This document shows, piece after piece, positions 8,865-15,766 of a DNA stretch of 36,636 nt. How positions within the stretch are numbered: the first letter of the stretch is position 1; the number at the start of each line of letters is the position of its first letter. The position numbers and the translations under genes are program-made. Location of the stretch: NCBI GenBank assembly GCA_029237685.1, contig JAQZBV010000024.1, forward strand, positions 1 to 36,636, written 5' to 3'. This DNA comes from Cytophagaceae bacterium (GTDB lineage Bacteria > Bacteroidota > Bacteroidia > Cytophagales > Cytophagaceae). Under the pieces are notes generated by a model. The model was not told the DNA's origin. It searched no databases and worked only from the letters and a program-made list of their open reading frames with translations.

Positions 8865-10064
8865 CTAGAACGTGAAATTTTTCTTTTGGGCCTGAACCCT
8901 GATTGCATGGATCATAGACTTGTCCAGCATATTTTCTTTGTCGTTTTTCTTCTGCGCCAATAAAAACTCTGTGCGTTTCTTATTTAATTCCTGAATCTCT
9001 GTTTTGATTTTCTCCCGCTCCACCGTTTTTTGTTTGACGTAGTTCTTCTTTTGATCATCCGTCATGTTTTTCATGGCATCAGGAAGTTCGTCTTTGGAGA
9101 CCTTGGTGACATCAAACGACTTGTCTTCCGCTGCATCTACCATGTCCCAGGATTTGTTTTTATACACGTGTGTTGATTTGGAAACGGCGCGGTTCACTTT
9201 ATTCTCTGCTCCGTAGCTTTCAGACTCCGCGTCTTGTCTGGATTGCATTTCTTTTTTCTTCAAGCCTTCGCTTCCATACTCAATGTAAGTGCCATTCAAT
9301 TGCGTATTCAATTGATCGATCTTGTCGTCATAAGGAGAAGGAATAAAAACTGTTTTAGAATTTTGCTCGATGCTGGCATAAGTGCCGGAAGCCAGGTCCG
9401 CACCGGATTTCCAGGAGGTGTTGATGCCTTCCTGAAAGTCTCCGCAGAAAATGGTATTCACCACAATATTTTTGCGCTTTGCTTCCGCACAGGCTAATTG
9501 GTAATTGATAGAGCCTTGAGTAAACGTTTCGTTTCCTGCGATGAAAATGATTTGCAAATCACCACCGTCAGCGGACCAATCCAATTGCCGACAAGCGGTT
9601 TGAATGACGTGTCCGCAAAACTCACTTCCGCCGTTTGTTTTTAATCCGAATAAATCCTGTGACAATTTATCCAGGTCATTGGTCAATGGAGTAACCAAGC
9701 GAATGTAACCTTCGCTTGCCGGTAATGCGTCGTTGCCGTATTCGTACAAAGCGATTTGCACTTCGGGTTTCGCACCGTCGCATTTAGCCGTTGCCAACTC
9801 GTTGACAATCGTCCAAAGTTGTGACTTGGCCTGATCGATCAGCCCGTCCATGCTTCCGCTGGTATCTAGTAAGAGCGCCAGCTTAATCTTTTTTGCCGCC
9901 TGTGTTTCTGTGCGATCTACAGGCATGCCTGTTTGTGATCTTACTTCTTTGGGATTGACTTTATAGGTATAGGTGCGGGCATGACTGCTATACACAACCA
10001 CCATTCCGATCAGAAAGGCGAAAGGCAGCAACAGGTAAAGGGAATTATTCACTATCTTTTTCAT
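8865..10064 (-). CDS. Membrane-anchored VWA domain protein
   Basis: This 399-residue protein has one N-terminal hydrophobic helix (about residues 8-26), probably an uncleaved anchor, so the rest lies outside the inner membrane. A von Willebrand factor A domain follows (about 60-260). The metal-site signature DTSGS is at residues 67-71, and a TNGGSE loop lies further on. At the position of the usual TDG strand end the sequence reads IAGNE, so the third metal ligand is altered. The C-terminal 120 residues are lysine and glutamate rich and look coiled-coil. It is divergent from the TPR-LytS/LytTR pair and may be one of its targets; this is inferred from position only. Confidence 0.88.
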   Translation of the reverse strand: MKKIVNNSLYLLLPFAFLIGMVVVYSSHARTYTYKVNPKEVRSQTGMPVDRTETQAAKKIKLALLLDTSGSMDGLIDQAKSQLWTIVNELATAKCDGAKPEVQIALYEYGNDALPASEGYIRLVTPLTNDLDKLSQDLFGLKTNGGSEFCGHVIQTACRQLDWSADGGDLQIIFIAGNETFTQGSINYQLACAEAKRKNIVVNTIFCGDFQEGINTSWKSGADLASGTYASIEQNSKTVFIPSPYDDKIDQLNTQLNGTYIEYGSEGLKKKEMQSRQDAESESYGAENKVNRAVSKSTHVYKNKSWDMVDAAEDKSFDVTKVSKDELPDAMKNMTDDQKKNYVKQKTVEREKIKTEIQELNKKRTEFLLAQKKNDKENMLDKSMIHAIRVQAQKKNFTF

Positions 10065-10104
10065 GTTCCTTTGTTTTGGTTTATGAAGGGAACCTACGTC
10101 GATC

Positions 10105-10177
10105 TTTCACAAAGGCAAATGCAGACTTAGGCAACCGACACTTTCACTGAGTGAAACAAGCCTTTCACCGAGGGAAA
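10105..10177. promoter_or_regulatory. Candidate operator: repeated TTTCAC dyads in a divergent promoter region
   Basis: TTTCACTGAGTGAAA at 10142-10156 is a perfect palindrome with 7-base arms. A near copy, TTTCACCGAGGGAAA, lies at 10163-10177, exactly 21 bp away, which puts both on the same DNA face. A weaker third copy, TTTCACAAAGGCAAA, is at 10105-10119. The site lies between the VWA gene start at 10064 and the kinase start at 10248. Confidence 0.55.
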
Positions 10178-10189
10178 TTTTTATGCTGT

Positions 10190-10226
10190 TTGGAGTACCT
10201 AAATAGCTGATTATCCAGTACATTTG
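10190..10226 (+). promoter_or_regulatory. Possible promoter of the TPR-LytS/LytTR operon
   Basis: TACATTTG at 10219-10226 matches TAnnTTTG in full and lies 21 bases before the ATG at 10248. The nearest clear upstream TTG (10190-10192) is 26 bases away, longer than the usual spacing. The dyad pair at 10142-10177 lies just upstream, a position suited to an activator. Confidence 0.45.
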
Positions 10227-10247
10227 TTGTATTCCATAAGTTTTAGC

Positions 10248-12203
10248 ATGATCTATAAACAGCTGTTTCTTGTTTCATTCCTGTTACTTTCATTTCTCTC
10301 CGGCTACAGCCAGGAGATAAAATCGAAGAAGTTTTCTTCGGTAAGCTCTGCCAGCAGGCAAGGAAACAGTGTAGCGCTCTTGCTGCAGAAAGCCGAAAGC
10401 CTTTCCGACAAAGACCCGAAGGCGGCACTGGATTACCTGGAACAAGCCTTGAGCATTAGTTTACAGGAAGGCGATAAAATCGGTGAAGCAAATACTTATG
10501 TGGTGTTGGGAAATTTGAATTCCAAACAAAAGCTTTATGCTCAAGCCATCAATTTTTATGGTAAAGCGCTTCCTCTCTTTGAAAAAGAAAAACAAACTGC
10601 TCTGGTATTAAAAACAAGAAAACACTTGGGCGCTGTCTACGAAAAAAATTCCGCCTACGACAATGCCTTGGATCAATACAAAAAAGGATTGAAAGAAGCG
10701 GAAGAAGCTAAGAATAGCACAGAAGTCCTGGCCTTTAAAAATGCCATGGCAAACATCTACAAATTGCAAGGCAAAAACGAAGAGGCGCTTACGCTGTACA
10801 AAGAGGTGTTGCAAAAGGAAAAAAGGAAACAGAATAAATCCGGTGAACGTGAAGCCTATGACAACATGGGTGATGTATACATTCAGCAAAATAAAGTAGA
10901 AGAAGCCAAAGAGGTTTACCAAAGTGCGCAGGAAAGCGCGCTGCAGGATAAAGACCAAAAAGACCTGAGCAAGTCCTACGACAAAATGGCCAATACCTAT
11001 AAGCTGGAAGGAAAAACAGAAGATGAGTTAGTACTGCGTAAAAAGAAAGCGGAAGTCAGCGATAAAAGAAACGACGAGGAAGCTTTAGCAAAAGACTATT
11101 TAGAAATCGGTCAACTTTATCTCACACAAAAAAAACCGGAACAAGCGTTGGACTACCTCAACAGGAGTGTAAACCTTTCTAAAAATAAAGGCCTGTTAGA
11201 AGTGGAAGCAAAATCGCAAGAAGCCATTTCAGATGTATACAAACAACAACAAAACTATTCCAAAGCACTGGAGCATTATCAGTTGTACGTGGAGGCGAAA
11301 GACTCTTTGCTTTCTTCCAGAGAAAGCAGAGTCAATACGATGATCAGTTTCAACGATGAATTGTCCTTAAAGCAAAAACAAATAGACTTGTTGGAGAAAG
11401 ACATGCAATTGAATGAAAAAACCATTCAATTGTTAAACGAAGAAAAAAGTTTTTCCAAACTGGTCATCTATGCGTTGATCATGGGCTTGCTGATTGTTTT
11501 GGTCAGTTCCTGGATGGTTTACATCAATGCCAAGAAGCGCCGTGCCGCTAATCAGTCACTGGTTTTGCGTTCCTTAAGAAGTCAGATGAATCCACACTTC
11601 ATCTTCAATGCCTTAAACTCCGTGAATAATTTCATTTCTAAAAATGACGAGCGGTCCGCCAATAAATACCTGTCCGACTTTTCTAAATTGATGCGAACCG
11701 TCATGGAAAATTCCCGTTACGAGTTCATCAGTTTAGCCACCGAACAAAGCATTTTGCAATTGTACCTTTCGCTGGAACATGCACGCTTCAAAGACAAGTT
11801 TGATTATACACTCACCGTATCGGAAGAACTCTCTCAGGAGCAAACACAGATTCCACCCATGTTGATCCAGCCTTACATAGAAAATGCCATCTGGCATGGC
11901 TTGCGTTACAAGGAAGAAAAAGGATTGTTGACCGTCAGCATCCTCCCGCATGGCGAAGAAGTAGTGGTCACGATTGAAGACAACGGCATCGGCAGAAAAA
12001 AATCCGCGGAACTGAAAACACACAATCAGAAAGACAAAGATTCAATCGGATTAAAAAATACAGAGGCACGCATTGGCATTATCAATGAATTGTATAAAAC
12101 CCACCTGCGCGTGAACATCGAAGACCTTGATCCGGTCACCGGAAGCGGTACAAAAGTAACCTTATACATCACACAAACACCCACTGCACACCATGAAGCT
12201 TAA
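10248..12203 (+). CDS. TPR-containing LytS-type sensor histidine kinase
   Basis: This 651-residue kinase has a signal peptide (IYKQLFLVSFLLLSFLSGYSQ), about eight TPR repeats (about residues 30-370) placed in the periplasm, a short coiled coil, one transmembrane helix (about 405-425), and a His_kinase domain of the LytS/YehU class. The phospho-acceptor is H450 in MNPHFIFN; the ATPase has IENAIWHGL and IEDNGIG. I chose the ATG at 10248 rather than the TTG at 10224 because it begins a clean signal peptide and the TTG sits inside a promoter-like element. The 3' end overlaps the LytTR gene by 11 bases, so they form a two-component pair. Confidence 0.92.
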   Translation: MIYKQLFLVSFLLLSFLSGYSQEIKSKKFSSVSSASRQGNSVALLLQKAESLSDKDPKAALDYLEQALSISLQEGDKIGEANTYVVLGNLNSKQKLYAQAINFYGKALPLFEKEKQTALVLKTRKHLGAVYEKNSAYDNALDQYKKGLKEAEEAKNSTEVLAFKNAMANIYKLQGKNEEALTLYKEVLQKEKRKQNKSGEREAYDNMGDVYIQQNKVEEAKEVYQSAQESALQDKDQKDLSKSYDKMANTYKLEGKTEDELVLRKKKAEVSDKRNDEEALAKDYLEIGQLYLTQKKPEQALDYLNRSVNLSKNKGLLEVEAKSQEAISDVYKQQQNYSKALEHYQLYVEAKDSLLSSRESRVNTMISFNDELSLKQKQIDLLEKDMQLNEKTIQLLNEEKSFSKLVIYALIMGLLIVLVSSWMVYINAKKRRAANQSLVLRSLRSQMNPHFIFNALNSVNNFISKNDERSANKYLSDFSKLMRTVMENSRYEFISLATEQSILQLYLSLEHARFKDKFDYTLTVSEELSQEQTQIPPMLIQPYIENAIWHGLRYKEEKGLLTVSILPHGEEVVVTIEDNGIGRKKSAELKTHNQKDKDSIGLKNTEARIGIINELYKTHLRVNIEDLDPVTGSGTKVTLYITQTPTAHHEA

Positions 12204-12942
12204 AGCCATCATTGTCGACGACGAAGAAGCCAGCCGGGACACACTGAAAAATTATTTGGGACGCTATTGCCCGGATGTGGAGTTGATGGCGCAAGCCGAT
12301 TCGGTAAAAAAAGGGATTGAGGCCATTCGTCAACACCAGCCGGATATTGTTTTTCTGGATGTAGAAATGCCTTATGGCAATGCCTTCGATTTATTGGAGC
12401 AAGTGCAGGATGTTTCTTTTGAAACCGTATTTGTGACTGCCTTCAGCAATTACGCCCTGAAAGCCCTTAACCTCAGCGCTTCTTATTACATTTTGAAACC
12501 GATTGAAATCGACGAGTTGATTTCTGCGGTTGAAAAAATAAGGAAACAAAAAGAAGAACACAAAGAGTTGTTGCACACCAAAATTTTGGTAGAGAACATC
12601 CACACTGAAAACAAACAGGCGCAAAAAATTGTGTTGCCTTTGTTGGACGGTTTTGAAGTCATACAAGTGAAAAACATCATTCGTTGTGAAGCCAATGATA
12701 ATTTCACCGATTTTATTTTAACCGGCAACCGAAAAGTCATGATCTGCCGTACCCTCAAGCATTATGAAACGATGCTGGAAGATTATAATTTTGTGCGTGT
12801 ACACAAGTCGCACCTCATCAATGTGCAGCACGTGACCAAATACCTGAAAGGCAAAGGAGGGCAGCTGATCATGAGCGATCAGTCCTATGTGGATGTGTCG
12901 CCGAATAAAAAAGAGGTATTGATGCAGCGGTTTATCGGATAA
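12193..12942 (+). CDS. LytTR family response regulator
   Basis: This 249-residue regulator has a receiver domain (about residues 3-120) with phospho-acceptor D56 in FLDVEMP, switch threonine in VTAFSNYA and the lysine in LKPI. A C-terminal LytTR DNA-binding domain (about 145-247) includes ANDNFTDF and FVRVHKSHLINVQHV. Proteins of this type usually bind pairs of short repeats spaced about two helical turns apart. The gene overlaps the kinase gene, which is its obvious partner. A candidate operator with 21-bp spacing lies upstream of the kinase, suggesting autoregulation and control of the VWA gene. Confidence 0.93.
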   Translation: MKLKAIIVDDEEASRDTLKNYLGRYCPDVELMAQADSVKKGIEAIRQHQPDIVFLDVEMPYGNAFDLLEQVQDVSFETVFVTAFSNYALKALNLSASYYILKPIEIDELISAVEKIRKQKEEHKELLHTKILVENIHTENKQAQKIVLPLLDGFEVIQVKNIIRCEANDNFTDFILTGNRKVMICRTLKHYETMLEDYNFVRVHKSHLINVQHVTKYLKGKGGQLIMSDQSYVDVSPNKKEVLMQRFIG

Positions 12943-12946
12943 TAGA

Positions 12947-13015
12947 GAGAACTGAAAACAGAAAACTGAGAACTGATTTCGGTTCTCAGTTTTCTGTTTT
13001 CTGTTTTCTGTTCTA
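12947..13015. repeat. Heptanucleotide repeat arranged as a long hairpin, likely terminator
   Basis: The stretch divides into 7-base units: GAGAACT, GAAAACA and GAAAACT types on the left, GTTCTCA and GTTTTCT types on the right. The left arm 12954-12973 and right arm 12982-13001 are perfectly complementary over 20 bases with an 8-base loop. It begins five bases after the LytTR stop and probably ends that transcript. Confidence 0.75.
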
Positions 13016-13152
13016 AGCTTGCTATAAAACTAAAAGACATAAGTTCCGTCCGCCTCAGTCAACAACAACTGGCCGGCACTTCCTTCAAAAAAACAGGCGC
13101 TGTCTGAACAAGTGACAGGCAATAGCTGTTGTTTAATCAAACGGATCCTGCT

Positions 13153-14256
13153 ATGAAATTAATACCATCCCTCTCCTTCTGCCTTTTGCTCTTGTACCAT
13201 GCATCTGCTTTAGGCCAAAGTACAACGCTCAAACCCGGCTTTGATAAACAAGAATGCCTGGAACTCCTTATATTAAGTGCGCACCATGCGGACACTTCTT
13301 TCCACCGCAAATTACCGAAGCAAGAGAATTTTCACTCCGTTTACCGCTCTAAAGAAACAGGCTTACAATTTTGCTGGGATCTATGGACGAATGAAAAGCA
13401 TCAGGCTGTGATCAATGTAAGAGGAAGCACAAGAGATCGGGCCAGTTGGATGGCGAATTTTTATTCGGCCATGGTCGCAGCGAAAGGAGAATTGAAACTT
13501 TCCAAAACAGAAACGTTTACCTACGAATTGTCCTCCGATCCAAAAGCGGCTGTGCATGCCGGTTATTTGCTCAGTGTTGCCTTCTTATCCAAAGACATCT
13601 TACCAAAAATAGATTCTATTTATAAGACAGGTATAAAAAACATCTTCATCGCCGGTCACAGTCAAGGCGGAGGGGTTTCGTATTTGTTGACGGCGCACTT
13701 GTACAGTTTGCAAAAACAAGGGAAGCTTCCGGCAGACCTTCGTTTTAAAACATATTGCACCGCCGCGCCAAAACCAGGTAACTTGTATTTTGCTTACTCC
13801 TACGAAGCCTTGACTCAGGAAGGTTGGGCCTACACCGTCGTGAACACAGCAGATTGGGTGCCGGAAGTTCCTTTCAGTGTACAAACCGTTTACGATTTCA
13901 ATACGGTGAATCCATTCAGCGGCGCTAAAAAATTAGTTAAAAAACAAAAAGGTGGTAAAAAATTATTATTGAAGCATGTTTACAAACAACTCAGCAAACA
14001 CCCTTTGAAAGCACAAAAAAAATACGAGAAGTTCCTGGGGCATTACCTTTACAAAGGAATCAAAAAACAATTGCCCGATCTGGAAGAACCTGTTTACGTG
14101 CATACGAGCAACTATGTAAGGACGGGCCATACCATTGTACTGCAAGTGGATGAAGCTTACTACGAAAAGTTTCCGAATAAGCAGGATAAGGTTTTCAGCC
14201 ATCATTTCTTTTATCAGTATTATTATTTAATCGAGAAACTAAAGCCGGTTAATTAA
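13153..14256 (+). CDS. Exported lipase, class 3-like alpha/beta hydrolase
   Basis: This 367-residue protein has a signal peptide (LIPSLSFCLLLLYHASALGQ region, cleavage near residue 22) and a lipase class 3 fold. The nucleophile S170 sits in FIAGHSQGGG; an upstream VRGSTRD resembles the oxyanion region of the family, and TADWVPEVPF probably carries the acid. A late H in the region around KFLGHYLYKG may complete the triad. Substrate is unknown. The ATG at 13153 is preferred over an in-frame TTG at 13129 because it starts the signal peptide. A DUF418 membrane protein gene follows after 48 bases. Confidence 0.85.
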   Translation: MKLIPSLSFCLLLLYHASALGQSTTLKPGFDKQECLELLILSAHHADTSFHRKLPKQENFHSVYRSKETGLQFCWDLWTNEKHQAVINVRGSTRDRASWMANFYSAMVAAKGELKLSKTETFTYELSSDPKAAVHAGYLLSVAFLSKDILPKIDSIYKTGIKNIFIAGHSQGGGVSYLLTAHLYSLQKQGKLPADLRFKTYCTAAPKPGNLYFAYSYEALTQEGWAYTVVNTADWVPEVPFSVQTVYDFNTVNPFSGAKKLVKKQKGGKKLLLKHVYKQLSKHPLKAQKKYEKFLGHYLYKGIKKQLPDLEEPVYVHTSNYVRTGHTIVLQVDEAYYEKFPNKQDKVFSHHFFYQYYYLIEKLKPVN

Positions 14257-14304
14257 ATTACAGCATTAAAAAGATAACTTGCCATTCTTTCCAAAACTGA
14301 AACA

Positions 14305-15480
14305 ATGTCCTTTACACTTTCTTCCAGAATTTTTGTTGTCGATGCGTTAAGAGGATTTGCCCTGACGGGCATTTTGCTGCTGCATGCCATAGAACACTTT
14401 GATTTGCTTTTATACCCTCACTCTGAAACAGGATGGCTTGCGATTCTTAATCCCATTGTTTCAACTATTTTATTCTTCATTTTCGCCGGCAAAGCCTACT
14501 CCATTTTCTCCATTCTATTTGGTTTGAGTTTTTATTTGCAAATGAAAAAGCAAGCGGATCGTGGCATTGATTTTCAGGGACGTTTCATTTGGCGCCTTGT
14601 GTTGCTGTTTGCCTTTGGTTATTTGCTTTCGCTGGTCTATATCGGAGAAATACTGACCGCCTTTGCACTGCTTGGACTCTTATTGATTCTGTTGCATCGT
14701 TTGTCAAACCGATGGTTGGTTATTCTGGCCGTATTATTTCTATTGCAGGTTCCTACACTGTTCTTACTCAGGTTGTCTTTCTCGCAACCTGATTTCTACT
14801 ATGAACTCAATTGGAGCGCCTGGGAAAACGTCTACTCTACTTTTTCCAAAGGTTCTTTTCTGGATGTGATGCAGTTCAACGCGTACCAGGGACATTTAGC
14901 CAAATGGCAATTCTTTTTGAACACCGGCCGCTACCTGCAACTGATCGGCCTGTTCATCATCGGCCTATTGATCGGACGGATTAATTATTTTGAAAATTTA
15001 AAACAACACCTTCCTGCTACTAGAATCATAGCTTTAGTCAGCGGTCTTTTATTTGCATCCGTATATACTGCTTCTTTCTTCATTGAAAATCATTTCAGCC
15101 CAGCGCAAACTTTATTGATCCGTACTTTGCTGGACTCTTACGGTAACCTTTTTTTCACCTCGTTGCTCTTTGCTCTTTTTATTCTGCTGGCTATGGAGTG
15201 GAACATCGAAAATAAAAAAACGGTCCTGGCCTCTTATGGCAAAATGAGCCTGACCAATTACTTCCTGCAACCCCTGATAGGCGTGCCCTTCTTTTATGGT
15301 TTCGGACTCAGCATGTACCAACTTTGTGGTGTGACCTTAAGTCTGCTATTTGGTATTGTTTTACTTATTTTGCAGATGCTCTTCTCCTCTTACTGGATGA
15401 AGCGCTATCACTACGGACCATTGGAATGGTTGTGGAGAGCGTTGACGTTTTGGGATTTTAGCATCCCAATGAAAAAATAG
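14305..15480 (+). CDS. DUF418 domain membrane protein
   Basis: This 391-residue protein begins with RIFVVDALRGFALTGILLLH, the signature start of DUF418/YeiB-like membrane proteins, and has about ten hydrophobic segments. The C-terminal part (about residues 215-385) is the DUF418 region with SYGKMSLTNYFLQP and YHYGPLEWLWR, both typical of the family. These proteins are distantly related to membrane acyltransferases, but no activity has been agreed. It may share a transcript with the upstream lipase. Confidence 0.9.
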   Translation: MSFTLSSRIFVVDALRGFALTGILLLHAIEHFDLLLYPHSETGWLAILNPIVSTILFFIFAGKAYSIFSILFGLSFYLQMKKQADRGIDFQGRFIWRLVLLFAFGYLLSLVYIGEILTAFALLGLLLILLHRLSNRWLVILAVLFLLQVPTLFLLRLSFSQPDFYYELNWSAWENVYSTFSKGSFLDVMQFNAYQGHLAKWQFFLNTGRYLQLIGLFIIGLLIGRINYFENLKQHLPATRIIALVSGLLFASVYTASFFIENHFSPAQTLLIRTLLDSYGNLFFTSLLFALFILLAMEWNIENKKTVLASYGKMSLTNYFLQPLIGVPFFYGFGLSMYQLCGVTLSLLFGIVLLILQMLFSSYWMKRYHYGPLEWLWRALTFWDFSIPMKK

Positions 15481-15481
15481 A

Positions 15482-15510
15482 GCGGAGAGCGAAAGTGCGG
15501 AGAGCGGAGT
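15482..15510 (+). repeat. GCGGAGA-type heptanucleotide repeat directly after a stop codon
   Basis: Four 7-base units (GCGGAGA, GCGAAAG, GCGGAGA, GCGGAGT) with one extra T at 15496, starting one base after the DUF418 stop codon. A related block on the other strand lies at 30097-30123. Confidence 0.6.
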
Positions 15511-15562
15511 TGGTGCTAGATCAAATTTGTTTTGAAATAATAAAGCCTGGTGCGGCAGGTGT

Positions 15563-15655
15563 CCACGAAAAGAGCGAATTAAAGAAGACATGGGTAGGAA
15601 TTAACTTCGTGTCGTTTAAAGGAGCCATCATGTCTTCTTTAATTGGTTTTCGTGG
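15563..15655. repeat. Inverted-repeat element between convergent genes
   Basis: Left arm 15563-15592 and right arm 15629-15655 match as inverted repeats: 9 bases (CCACGAAAA) and 16 bases (AATTAAAGAAGACATG), separated by a mismatched step of 5 against 2 bases. The 36-base loop shows no gene. It has the size and form of a small palindromic mobile-type repeat; no second copy was seen here. Confidence 0.5.
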
Positions 15656-15670
15656 CGCCCTTTTCTTTTG

Positions 15671-15704
15671 TTTCTTTTCTTTTGGGCGATCAAAAGAAAA
15701 GAAA
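15671..15704. repeat. Polypyrimidine/polypurine hairpin
   Basis: TTTCTTTTCTTTTG at 15671-15684 pairs perfectly with CAAAAGAAAAGAAA at 15691-15704 across a 6-base loop. It lies between the convergent DUF418 and glycosidase genes and may help end transcription, though no clean T run follows on either strand. Confidence 0.45.
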
Positions 15705-15766
15705 AAGGATGGCACGAGAATATAGCTATCATTTACAAAACCGCTGACACAATAATTATTGTATTT

